From contig CAWARU010000001.1 in assembly GCA_963784575.1 (NCBI GenBank), positions 3,038,001-3,102,000 of the forward strand: a stretch of 64,000 nt of DNA, in the 5' to 3' direction. Numbering within the stretch: position 1 is the first letter of the stretch; each line of letters begins with the position of its first letter. The stretch comes from CAWARU01 sp963784575. Lineage in GTDB: Bacteria > Pseudomonadota > Gammaproteobacteria > UBA6186 > Azoamicaceae. The position numbers were made by a program, and so were the translations under genes. Shown here in pieces: positions 19,317-30,200 of the stretch. A model generated the notes under the pieces. It saw nothing but the letters and a program-made list of their open reading frames with translations. It searched no databases and was not told where the DNA came from.

Positions 19317-20150
19317 ATTAGTAAGGAAATAGAGTGGATTACGCCAAATTGGCCAGCGCCGAAACGAGTGAAAGCTCTGACGACGCTGCGCCAGGGCGGA
19401 TTTAGCAAACCCCCATATGAAAGTCTCAATTTTGGCTATTCTAGCGGCGATGAACCTGAAGCAGTGACACGAAATCGCAAGCTATTGTATGACGCAGCCA
19501 AATTACCTTCAGAACCCATCTGGTTAAAACAAGTGCATGGTATAGAAGTTATCGATTTAGTTTCACATGCAAATTCAGAACGAAATAAATTAAATAAATT
19601 AGAGCGAAATAAATTAGAACAAAATAAAATTCCAAACTTGGAAGCAGACGCATCCTTCGCTACAAAGCCCAATCATGTCTGTATCGTGACAACTGCAGAT
19701 TGTTTACCAGTTCTGATTTGCGATCGAAATGGAACTTGTGTGGCTGCGGCCCACGCAGGATGGAAAGGACTGGTTGCAGGGGTTATTGAAGCAACTGTTC
19801 AGCGCCTAAAATATCCTGCAGATCAATTATTGGTTTGGCTTGGTCCTGCACTCGGTCCCGATTCATTCGAGGTAGATAAAGATGTACGCGATGCATACAT
19901 TGAGGAAGGACAGAAAATTGGCGAAAACAACGTTGCAGATCTCTTCACTACTTTTGGTAGCAAATGGAAACTCAATATTTATCTTGCCGCAAAACATCGT
20001 TTAAATTTAATGGGCATTGCTTCAGATAAAATTTATGGAGGGGACCATTGTACTTATAAGGAAGTAGATTGTTTTCATTCTTTTCGTAGGTCAACACATG
20101 AAGGGAAAAAATCAGGCAGAATGGCAAGTTTGATTTGGTTAGAAGATTAA
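19317..20150 (+). CDS. pgeF: Purine nucleoside phosphorylase/laccase-domain protein PgeF (YfiH), unusual start
   Basis: Multicopper-oxidase-like cytosolic enzyme of the PgeF/YfiH family (peptidoglycan editing, purine nucleoside phosphorylase activity). Metal ligands are seen in KQVHGIEV, ADCLPVLICD, AAHAGWKGLVAGV and the C-terminal GGDHCTYKE. The first usable standard start, GTG-19368, has no ribosome binding site and would cut off the family block EWITPNWPAPKR encoded just upstream in the same frame. That stretch has no ATG/GTG/TTG, only ATT-19317 (AAGGA 9 bases before it) or ATA-19329, so a rare start codon is likely. A Lys/Asn/Leu microrepeat insertion lies at 19578-19635. Confidence 0.85.
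   Translation: MSKEIEWITPNWPAPKRVKALTTLRQGGFSKPPYESLNFGYSSGDEPEAVTRNRKLLYDAAKLPSEPIWLKQVHGIEVIDLVSHANSERNKLNKLERNKLEQNKIPNLEADASFATKPNHVCIVTTADCLPVLICDRNGTCVAAAHAGWKGLVAGVIEATVQRLKYPADQLLVWLGPALGPDSFEVDKDVRDAYIEEGQKIGENNVADLFTTFGSKWKLNIYLAAKHRLNLMGIASDKIYGGDHCTYKEVDCFHSFRRSTHEGKKSGRMASLIWLED
19578..19635 (+). repeat. AAATAAATTAGA microrepeat inside pgeF
   Basis: Degenerate tandem copies of GAAATAAATTA-type units, in frame, encoding ERNKLNKLERNKLEQNK. They lie in a surface loop between conserved blocks of PgeF and look like a lineage-specific expansion. Confidence 0.65.
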
Positions 20151-20152
20151 AA

Positions 20153-20181
20153 TGGATTCTCGCCTTCGCGGGAATGACGAC
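20153..20181. repeat. Dispersed GGATTCTCGC...GCGGGAATGAC repeat
   Basis: A short imperfect hairpin (GATTCTCGC, CTTC, GCGGGAAT) of the kind scattered between genes in many proteobacteria. A related copy, better paired, lies at 54288-54323. Here it directly follows the pgeF stop and could end its transcript. Confidence 0.6.
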
Positions 20182-20215
20182 AGCTTTTCGAAATCCGATA
20201 ACCTATCGTCAAGGT

Positions 20216-20244
20216 CTAGAAAAATGATCTATTAATCCCCATCT
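20216..20244 (+). promoter_or_regulatory. Heat-shock sigma-32 promoter of clpB
   Basis: CTAGAAA (20216-20222, one mismatch to CTTGAAA), a 14-base spacer, then CCCCATCT (20237-20244), an exact match to CCCCATNT. Transcription would begin about 70 bp before the clpB start. Spacer and layout match the hsp20 promoter at 17064. Confidence 0.8.
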
Positions 20245-20320
20245 ATAATGAAAGCTCGAAATGAATCGAAAAATGAAACAAAAATTGAACCGAAAAATGA
20301 CCCTAAACAGGAGTTTTTAA

Positions 20321-22894
20321 ATGCGATTAGACAAGCTCACCAATGCAATGCAGGCTGCGTTATCAGATGCCCAATCACTGGCCGCGGGCGCAGAAAGTCC
20401 CGCTATTGAACCGCAGCATATTTTAAAAGCGTTATTAGAACCAGAAGACAGTTCCTTACGACGTTTGCTATATGGCATCGGTGTTGATGTTGGTTCTTTA
20501 CTGTATCAATTAAATCAATCCATCGAAAAAATGCCGAAAATTGTGAGCGGCCAGGCAGATGTGCATTTGTCGAACGATGCTGTGCGCATCTTAAATCGTG
20601 CCGATAAATTTGCGCAAAAACGCAAGGACGCCTTTATTTCGAGCGAGATGTTCCTTTTAGCTGCGCTCGAGGAAGATGGTCAAATAGGACAACTCCTGAA
20701 AAAAGCGGGTGTCGATAAAAGTTTATTGGAGCAGGCAATTGCAAAAATGAGAGGATCAGAAAGCGTGAGTGAAGCAAGCAGCGAAGAACAGAGACAAGCG
20801 CTCGATAAGTACACCATAGATTTAACAGCGCGTGCTGCGCAAGGAAAATTGGATCCTGTCATCGGAAGAGATGACGTGATCAGAAGGACGATTCAAGTAC
20901 TACTGCGCCGCACCAAAAATAATCCAGTTTTGATCGGAGAACCAGGTGTTGGTAAAACTGCCATTGTAGAAGGTTTAGCACAACGCATTATTAACCAAGA
21001 AGTGCCAGAAGGTTTAAAGAATAAGCGAGTGCTGGCCTTGGATATGGGCGCTTTGATTGCTGGTGCAAAATATCGCGGCGAATTTGAAGAGCGCTTAAAA
21101 GCCGTTTTAAAAGACCTTGCGAAACAAGAAGGCGAAATCATTCTGTTCATCGATGAATTACATACCATGGTAGGTGCTGGTAAAGCAGAAGGGGCTATGG
21201 ATGCAGGCAATATGCTAAAACCTGCTTTGGCAAGGGGCGAATTGCATTGCGTTGGAGCCACGACGCTCGATGAATATCGAAAATATATTGAAAAAGATGC
21301 GGCATTGGAGCGGCGCTTCCAAAAAATTCTGGTGGATGAACCTACTGTGGAGGATACCATCGCTATTTTACGGGGCTTGAAAGAACGTTATGAAATGCAT
21401 CATGGTGTTGAGATCACAGATCCTGCTATTGTCGGAGCCGCAACGCTATCACATCGCTATATCAGCGATAGACAATTGCCCGATAAAGCCATTGATTTGA
21501 TTGATGAAGCGGCGAGTAGTATTCGCATGGAAATAGATTCCAAGCCTGCTGAAATGGATCGCTTGGAACGCAGACTCATTCAATACAAAATTGAACGTGA
21601 GGCCATCAAACAGGAAACTGATCCCGCTTCGAAAAAACGTTTGGCTAAATTGGAAGAAGATATCAAGAATCTTGAAAAAGAATATGCCAAGATGGAAGAA
21701 ATCTGGAAATCTGAAAAAGCAGCGCTTGAAAGCACCAAGCATCTCAGAGAAGAATTAGACAAAGCCAAGTATGAATTGAGCATTGCGCATCGCAAAGGAG
21801 ATTTTGCCAGAATGTCTGAATTGCAATATGGCAAAATCCCAGAACTCGAAAAACGCTTAGAGGCTGCTTCTAAAATTGAAATTAATCTAAAATTGTTACG
21901 TAACAAAGTGACCGAAACTGAGATTGCAGAAGTGGTTTCCCGCTGGACTGGTATCCCTGTTTCCAAAATGCTCGAAGGCGAACGTGATAAACTCATTCGC
22001 ATGGAAACAGAACTCGGCAAACGCGTGATTGGCCAGATTGACGCGTTGCGGGCAGTGGCAAATGCGGTGCGCAGATCTCGTGCGGGATTAGGGGATCCGA
22101 ACCGTCCTATTGGATCATTTTTATTCTTAGGGCCGACAGGCGTTGGTAAAACCGAAGTTTGCCGGGCGCTCGCAGAATTTTTGTTTGACAGTGAAGACGC
22201 CATGATCCGCATTGATATGTCCGAATTCATGGAGAAGCATGCGGTGGCTCGTTTGATTGGCGCTCCCCCGGGTTATGTGGGGTATGAAGAAGGCGGCTAT
22301 CTCACAGAAGCCGTGCGGCGTAAGCCCTATAGTGTGGTGCTGCTCGATGAAATTGAAAAAGCACATCCTGATATCTTTAATATCTTGCTGCAAGTTTTGG
22401 ATGATGGACGACTCACAGATGGGCAAGGCCGTACCGTTGATTTTCGTAATACTGTAATAGTAATGACTTCAAATCTTGGTTCACATCTTATTCAAGATAT
22501 GACTGGCAAGGAAGATTATTCTGAGATTAAAACGGCCGTGATGGGTATCGTATCACAGCATTTCAGACCAGAATTTATCAATCGTATTGATGAAATCGTG
22601 ATATTTGAACCGCTGGGTAAAGAACAAATTCGTCAAATCGCAGATATTCAGATCGAATATCTTAGAAGTCGATTAAAAGCTCAGAATATTGAATTAGAAA
22701 TCACAGATAAGGCTCTGGATAAATTAACGGAAGCGGGGTATGATCCAGTATACGGGGCGAGGCCGCTGAAACGCACCATACGCCAAATGATAGAAAACCC
22801 GCTGGCTGAGGAACTCCTCTCCGGCAAATTTGGTCCCGGGGATGTCATTCAAGTAGTATTGAAAGAGGGTAAATTTGATTTCAAAAAGAAATAA
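20321..22894 (+). CDS. clpB: Chaperone ClpB
   Basis: Hsp100 disaggregase that works with DnaK and small Hsps to rescue aggregates. The N domain (about 1-145) is followed by NBD1 with Walker A GEPGVGKT near residue 206 and Walker [15 protein letters not shown], the coiled-coil middle domain (about 410-520) that separates ClpB from ClpA, and NBD2 with GPTGVGKTE near 604 and [13 protein letters not shown]. The length of 857 aa is normal. A good ribosome binding site (AACAGGAG) precedes the ATG. Confidence 0.98.
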   Translation: MRLDKLTNAMQAALSDAQSLAAGAESPAIEPQHILKALLEPEDSSLRRLLYGIGVDVGSLLYQLNQSIEKMPKIVSGQADVHLSNDAVRILNRADKFAQKRKDAFISSEMFLLAALEEDGQIGQLLKKAGVDKSLLEQAIAKMRGSESVSEASSEEQRQALDKYTIDLTARAAQGKLDPVIGRDDVIRRTIQVLLRRTKNNPVLIGEPGVGKTAIVEGLAQRIINQEVPEGLKNKRVLALDMGALIAGAKYRGEFEERLKAVLKDLAKQEGEIILFIDELHTMVGAGKAEGAMDAGNMLKPALARGELHCVGATTLDEYRKYIEKDAALERRFQKILVDEPTVEDTIAILRGLKERYEMHHGVEITDPAIVGAATLSHRYISDRQLPDKAIDLIDEAASSIRMEIDSKPAEMDRLERRLIQYKIEREAIKQETDPASKKRLAKLEEDIKNLEKEYAKMEEIWKSEKAALESTKHLREELDKAKYELSIAHRKGDFARMSELQYGKIPELEKRLEAASKIEINLKLLRNKVTETEIAEVVSRWTGIPVSKMLEGERDKLIRMETELGKRVIGQIDALRAVANAVRRSRAGLGDPNRPIGSFLFLGPTGVGKTEVCRALAEFLFDSEDAMIRIDMSEFMEKHAVARLIGAPPGYVGYEEGGYLTEAVRRKPYSVVLLDEIEKAHPDIFNILLQVLDDGRLTDGQGRTVDFRNTVIVMTSNLGSHLIQDMTGKEDYSEIKTAVMGIVSQHFRPEFINRIDEIVIFEPLGKEQIRQIADIQIEYLRSRLKAQNIELEITDKALDKLTEAGYDPVYGARPLKRTIRQMIENPLAEELLSGKFGPGDVIQVVLKEGKFDFKKK

Positions 22895-22977
22895 TGACTA
22901 TGCTGGCATTCTTAAGAGCAATGACAAATAGATGTGAGAAATGACAAACAGATGACAAACAGTAACGACAAATTGGC

Positions 22978-24184
22978 ATGAATACCCGCAAAAAGCTATT
23001 TGATCCCATACTTTTATTTACGGCGTTGAGCCTCGTTGGCATTGGTTTAGTGATGGTTACCTCATCCTCACTAACAGTTGCTGATAATTGGCATTTACCA
23101 AGCCATTATTTCGCCGTTCGCCAAGGCATCGCTTTTGCAATCGGATTGCTCGCAGCAATGATCTTCTGCTATGTCCCTATGAATTTTTGGCAGAAAATAA
23201 GCCTGCCTTTATTATTCGCGAGCCTTTTTTTACTCATTCTCTTATTGGTACCTGGCGTTAGCAGAGTAGTCAATGGCAGTGTGCGCTGGATCTTTATCGG
23301 TCCAATGTCGTTTCAAATATCGGAATATGCCAAATTAGCATTCATTATCTATATCTCCAGTTATTTGGTTCGGCACGAAGAAGAGGTTCCGCAATCGAAT
23401 TTCTGGCTTTTTGAAACCACTGGCTCTTTTAGGCTTGATAAGCTTATTACTTTTGATGGAACCAGATTTTGGCGCCGCAGTCGTTATTGTGTGTACTGCG
23501 CTGGGCATGTTATTTTTGGGCGGGGTTCCCATTACAAGATTTTTAGTCCTATTGCTGCTCGCGGGCGGTGCCCTAGCAGTATTGTCGTTCAGTTCTCCGT
23601 ATCGAATGGCGCGTTTAACAGCTTTTTTAAATCCTTGGGCAGATCAATTCAATACCGGCTATCAATTAACCCAATCCCTGATTGCCTTTGGAAGAGGAGG
23701 ATGGTTGGGTACTGGGCTTGGCAACAGCGTGCAAAAATTGCTGTATTTGCCAGAGCCGCACACGGATTTTTTATATGCAGTGCTGGCCGAGGAATTAGGC
23801 TTGATCGGTGCCTTACTGGTATTAATTTTATTTTCCATAGCTGTCTTTCGCATATTAAGCATCGGGAGAAGAGCGCTCCTCGCAGAGAATCCTTTCTCTG
23901 CTTATATTGCATATGGGATAGCTCTGTGGATTGGTATGCAAACCTTTATCAATATCGGCGTTAATGTTGGCATGTTGCCCACCAAAGGCCTTACCCTGCC
24001 ATTGATGAGTTATGGCGGCAGCAGCATGATTGCTGGGCTAATTGCATTAGGTATTTTGTTTAGAATAGATTTTGAATCCCGCTTGTCACTCCTCTTTGGC
24101 CTTGGCAAGGAAGATACCAAAATCGAGACCACTAATATTAAGAATATTAAGCTGTTACGAGATTTAACCCATAATCCTATTTGA
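22978..24184 (+). pseudogene. ftsW: Cell-division lipid II polymerase FtsW, frameshifted in this sequence
   Basis: SEDS-family peptidoglycan glycosyltransferase of the septum. The first frame runs from ATG-22978 through helices 1-4 (VNGSVRWIFIGPMSFQISE). The rest is in the next frame from about 23407 (GFLKPLALLGLISLLLL, GYQLTQSLIAFGRGGWLGTG, LPEPHTDFLYAVLAEELG, GMLPTKGLTLPLMSYGGSS). Adding one G to the GG at 23405-23406 gives NFWGFLKPL and restores the whole protein, about 400 aa. FtsW is essential, so a sequencing or assembly error is more likely than real loss. It is separated from murG by a 9-kb accessory island. Confidence 0.92.
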
Positions 24185-24187
24185 CGC

Positions 24188-24217
24188 AGCCGTTCTCGTT
24201 TTTTTCCTGGAACGGCT
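24188..24217. terminator. Hairpin between convergent ftsW and giant accessory gene
   Basis: AGCCGTTC (24188-24195) and GAACGGCT (24210-24217) form an 8-bp perfect stem just after the ftsW stop, in the 47-bp gap before the convergent gene. The loop is T-rich, and no T tract follows the stem on either strand, so termination is only plausible. Confidence 0.35.
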
Positions 24218-24231
24218 CGGGTCCGCCGCCT

Positions 24232-27200
24232 TCATTGAAATTTGCGACCCCCCTTTGAAGCACTAGACGCATCTCCGTCTATTGTTTCTGACTCTGGTGA
24301 TGCTGCATCCGGCATATCACCTTGGGTCATGGCTGTAGTTGTTCCTGAAACTGGACTGGGAGTAGGAGATATGCTGATGGGAGACACAGGTATTTCTGAA
24401 AGACTGGCGGACGAACGTGAAAATGCCAATACCAATCCGGTCTGCGAGTCTCCCTGGGCAGGTATTTCTCGGGATAATTTTTTAATACGTTGTGACATTT
24501 CTTTTTTCTGAACTTCTAGCTCTTCAAAACTCGGATGTTTACCTGGAATATATGCTGAGACTTTGAGATAAAGATCTTTATCATCCTGGTCCTTCAGATA
24601 ATCTAAAACAGATTTATTATTGCAATCACAAGCTTCAAAATCAATATAATCCTGACCAAGTTTTAATAACCATTTAATAAGATTTTCTGCTATCAACTTA
24701 TCAGCAGCTTTATCAGCAGAAAGAGATAGAGTATGTTGTAGAATTGCACGATGTAGAATCGTGCGGTTTTCGCTATCTGTTACATTGAAATCGATGGGTA
24801 ATTGAGTGATAAACTGAATTTCACCTTCATTCTGAATTTCTTTCAAGATATCAGAAAGAGTTTCTGGGGTAGTGATAGCAAGTTTAATATTTTCAAGATT
24901 GATTCCAGAGGGGGTGCTGCTAAAATAACGAAAATCAGCATGTTTTATCAAAGCAGCAAGCAAATTTTGATTGATGCGCGCAGGATATTTTGCCCCAGGG
25001 ATCTTATTATAAGCATCGATCATGCCAACTCTACCTGCATAAAGCAAAGTATCTTGCTTTTCACGTTTTAAGGCAAAATCTACGGTACTGATGCCAAGAC
25101 TATTAATGTAAACGGTTCTTTTATCGTCACTGGATGTCACATGCATGATATCTTCACTATTGGCGTAGAGGAATATCAATTTCGAAAGATATTCGATAAT
25201 GCCATCGATTTTCTTTCCTGCAATAGGATTTAATTTTCGAGCACTTAGGAAATTTCCTTCTTCCCCATTGATTAAACAAAATCCAAGTGTGGTGTCATTG
25301 TAGATTTCTTGCTCATCGAGCAGAAGTTGCAGCTCTTCATTGATGCCGGTGAGATCTTCCGCTTGCATATAGCGTCTGCGATCGAAAATTTTGATTGGGT
25401 AATTTAATAGGATACCACCGTCAACATAAGTGTCTTCCGAATAAATACAGATCCCAATTTTCTCTTTTTTACAACGAATTTTAACCGGTTTGAAGAAGAA
25501 GGGAATTGCCATGGACGCTCTGACTGCATCGATGATCAATACCTCTGGTGTTGATTCATATGAAAAAACTTCGGGTCTGCTTTTTGAGAGATTGGTGACG
25601 ACAATGTAGAGATCCTTAAAAATTGTGGGGTCTTTTTTGTGAAGTTCATGTAATTCTCCGAAAGTAAGGGTCTCGTCAAAACCTAATTTTGTATCTCTGG
25701 CTCTGTCATTTATCCATTTACAGAACTCGGAAACAATTGTTTCACCTGGGAATATACCAAAATCTTCTTTAATTTTTTTATAAATATCCTTGATATCCGA
25801 AAACAGTTTGCTAATAAATTCGGCCTGTTCAACTACTTCATCATAAGCAACATAGGCATGTGCGCTAGATTTTAAAATATTGCCGACAGCGCTGCCATAA
25901 TAACCCTTGTTATATTTTGACTTGGCGGTTAATATTTTATCAACAGATTTTTTACCTTGTTTGAATGCAAATTTTAAGGGTTCAGCGATCTTCGTCAGTG
26001 CAGTATCCCAGCTTACTCCGGCACTGATCATATCTGAAAGTTCTGTGATCATTTTTTGTTCTTTGCCATCCAGAAAAGTTATAAAATCGAGAGACATTGC
26101 AATTTTTTGCATTTCGTCTGGATTATATCCAATAGCTAGCAAGAAGGCATTGATTGCACCAGCGGATGTACCTGCTGTTCGCAAAATTCGAGCAAAAAAG
26201 GTCGGATCGTCATGATAAATTTGCAGCAAGGCCCCAATATGACCCAATCCTTTGACACCGCCTCCTTTAAATACCAGCGACAAAATTCTTGAAAGATCGA
26301 CATTTCTCTGCGGCATAGCACGATGCAGAGCACTGCGTTTTATTTCTGCATTTTTAAGTGCATTAAAGATAGTTAAATCTACTTGTTCTGCGAGCCCTTT
26401 GGCTTTCTCAGTAATTGAGGCATTTTGGGCCAATAACAAAGTAACTGCTGCTTGCTGACAATGCATGACAGCAAGTTCTAAAGCAGTCAAAGGTTCTTTA
26501 AACTGATCAGAACTTCTGGTTTTAAGTTCAAAATTCAAATCTAGAGGCGCCAGATATTTAATGATATCAAGGCAACCATACAGCGCAGCCAGATGTAGGG
26601 GGCTAAATCCCTGATTATTTAATGCAGCAAGATTTAATCCAAAGACTTTAGGATTTCCGATTAAAACACCTAATGCACGAGCGCTATTGCTTCGTGCAGC
26701 ACAATGGAATAAGGTATCGCCATCCTTATTTCTAAGTGCCGCATTGGCCTCAGGATGTAAAAGTAAAATTTTCACCACTTGCCAGTGATGTCCGATAATT
26801 GCAAATTCCAGAGCTCTAAATAGCGTACGACTTATTTGTAGTTTTGTGCCTCTTTCAACTGCACCTAAATCAAGCAGAGCTGCAACAACTTCAATATGAC
26901 CAAGCATCGCTGCATAGTCTAAAGCTGTGTTACCTAGGCAATCTTCAGAAGAAATTGGTAAATGACACTCAAAAAATTTATTAATAAGAGCTGGATGTCC
27001 CAATATCGCTGCCAGATGCACAGGGTTTAGTGGCGGATTTGATCGAAAAAATCTTGTCTGTTGTGCGGCTCCGAGATGGGCGTTAATAAATTGTTCAATA
27101 TCCTTAGATTGACTGAAATCAAAGCTTAAGTTGTCATATAAGAGTGTCCTCAAAAGATCTGTGTCAAGTATTTTTTTCCAAGGCAGTTTGAACTTAAGTC

Positions 27201-30200
27201 CGGAAGCATTAGCTGCAAGACTGTCTCTGATTTCTTGGAGTTCTCTTGCGTTTTGGAGCTTATCTAGACCTTTTATTACTTTTGTATCACATTTAATCAC
27301 TGAACCATTTATTTTGAGTGCTTGTGCGATGACCTTAAGAGCGCCTGGAGCTAAAATGGCATTTTCCATATCGATGCATATAACATTTTGATCTAAAACA
27401 AGGAAATGGGCAATTTTTTTGGCAGTCGCAAGATCTATTGTCTCATTTTTTAAGCTTAGCTCGCGTCTAACAAAGTATTTTTCTAATTCTAAGAAATTTT
27501 TGGTGTCTAATTCTAAAATTTCACTGAGACTGACTTTTGTTGCATTGAGTGACGAGGCAAACAATTCATAAGCTTGCTTTTCATTTTTATGGATACCTTT
27601 GCCGGTATAGTAATAAACAGCAAGCTTTAATTGAGCGGCAGTATGATGCCACTCTGAGGCTTTTTTGAAAAAGTTAAATGCCAACTCTGGTTTGTATGGG
27701 TATAATTTTTCCGCACATATACCGAGATGATACAATATCAAAGGATCATTTTCTTTGTTACAACATTTAAGTAAAGAATACGCTCTTTGATAAGTTTCTC
27801 TGGCGAATTTTTCTTGTCTGGGTACGCTTATTGCTTTTTCATAGCACTCGGCCAAGTAAAATAGTGCAAGTGGGTTGTTTAGGTTTGCAGCTTTTTGGTA
27901 GCAGAGAAAGGCTTGTTGTTCGTTACGCTGTGTTCCAAAACCTATTTCAAAACAGTTCCCCCGAAAAAACAATAAGGTAGCATCTTCGTCATAATCCGGG
28001 TGGTTAAAAAGTTCAAATGCACGGAATTCATAAGTTTTTGCTTTCTGGACGTCTCTTTTTATGCCTTGGCCAATGTGATAACAAATTGCAAGTTGATGAA
28101 ATGCACGAGGAATTGGAATTTCTGAATTGATAACTGTATTCAACAAAGGTACAGCCATTTTAGTGTCTCTTCCAACACCTTGGCCTCTGATATAGCAGAG
28201 TGCAAGATGAAAACTTGCATTTCTATTACCCCGCTCATGTGCTTGCTTGAAACATAAGAATGCTTTTTCAAAATTTTGCTGCACCCCGTTTCCTTCCGCA
28301 TAGCATAACCCGAGTTTACATTGAGCTTCAGAATCTTTTTCAGCTAATTGCAAGAGTTCTTCGAATGAATATGAAGGCGTCTTTTTTGCACTGCTTTCAG
28401 TGATGTGTTTTTTATCAGATTGTAAAGAGTTTAAACTTTCTTTCCAAGCAGTATACAGTTTTATAAATTCCATTTCTGTCGCTGTTTCAAGTTTCAGTCT
28501 TTGGATCAAGTTCTCCAGAGCTTCGAAAAAGTGACCATTTTCACGCAAGATTTTTATGGCTGAATAGTAATTGATTTCTTGTGTGTTAATTTCAGCCTCA
28601 AGAACTTTAATTTTAGTACTACTTTTTTCGATTTCTTTTTCAAGTTCTTTGGTCTGTTTTGCAATTATTTCCTCAGTTTTTTTCTTATTTTGGATCGTAT
28701 CTTCAAGTTCTTTCTTGTGTTCTATTCTTTTTTGCCGTAGAATACTCAAGTTTTCTTTCAGCTTGGTAATTTCAGGTAGAATTCTTTGCGATGCTGCATC
28801 AATTTGTTTGATTCTCCTTGCGTTGCTCCTAATATGCTTGTTTTTGATATGGAATGTCAACTCGCAAAAACCATCTTCGCCCCATCCCGATTTGTATATT
28901 GCCTGATATTCCAGAAATACATCTTCTCCAAGTTCTTGGCCTTTTGTGATTCTTTCATCATATGGAATCAACTTTCCGTTTTTGATGTTCCTTTCCTCAA
29001 AAAGCTTCTTTATTTCCTCTGAGTTTTCGGTAATTTTATAGAAAGGCTTTTCAACTTCATCGGGTTCTTCACCATAGCTTATTTCATGTGCAGACCAACT
29101 TATTTTTCCAAAAAAGGTCATTCTCTTTTCAGTGAATAACTTACGAATTACATGATCTTTGGCAGAAACAATGTTATTTTTTTCATTACTAAGGCCTTCA
29201 TGTTCACCAGTAAGTTTAATAAGCATTTCATCCTGAAGTTTTATTTGGCGATCGATACTATGAATGACTAATCTGAGGTCTTCTATCTTAGCGGCTTTTT
29301 CTGTTGGGTCGTCTTTGCCAATACCTTGTAATCTTCTTTTGCTGATTTCCAATTCTTTCAGAACTAAATTTCTTTCTTTTTTCTTGTCCAGCATGAGGCT
29401 TTTGGCTGTCAGATATGATTTGATGATCTCTCTGGAATATTCAACTTGATCAGTGAATTTGAGATTGTATGCCTTCCTTTTTTCATCATAGCTTGAAAAG
29501 TTGAATATTTTGCGAACCTCTTTGACAGCTTTTTGGGCAGCAATTTTTATTAATATTTTATTCCTGATTTGTTGTTTTTCGATATCGAGCAAGATGATAT
29601 TGTCTTCTTTATTGAATTTTTCTAATAATTTCAATTGTTTTGATAAGGCATCTATTTCACTTGAAATCTTTTTGAGTTCTGAGCGAATTTTTTGAACTTC
29701 TGCGGTCGGCCCCATAAATCTTTCGAGGGTACCAGCAAAGGGTCTCATTAAGAAATTTCCCTTACTTCGCTGTGTATCCATTGCTTTGACTAGAGTGTCT
29801 CTCTCTGAAACTTTCAGTTCGCGTTTATCTTTAATCAGTTTTTCGCCAAAAGAAATTTGTTCGAAAATGTCTTTGTATATTTCATCTTCTTGGCCCGCTT
29901 CGAAGCTAACCTTATTCACGATAATTATAAAGGGAAGTGCTGCAATCGCGTTGTCTTCAAGGAAGTTTGAAAGATTTTCAAGATACGTCTGAAATTGTCC
30001 TCCCCTTGTGTAGGTGTTCGGTTCAGTGACGAGCACAACTGCTTTGATTGCTGCTGCGTTGTTAATCACTATCTGAGAACTTAAGGATTCAAATACGCGA
30101 TGAGAATCCCTTACTTTCACACCATTAAACCCTGGAAAATCTGTTAAATAAAGTACTGAATCCAGAAAATTTATTGGGTATGGTTTAGGATACAGGGTGA

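Noticed and set aside
21580..22230. 216-aa minus-strand frame inside clpB
   Set aside because: Antisense to the conserved ClpB middle domain and NBD2; Ser/Arg-rich composition typical of a shadow frame.
22900..22970. ATGACAAA direct repeats before ftsW as a regulatory array
   Set aside because: Short degenerate duplications like many others here; spacing irregular and no promoter context, so no operator claim is made.
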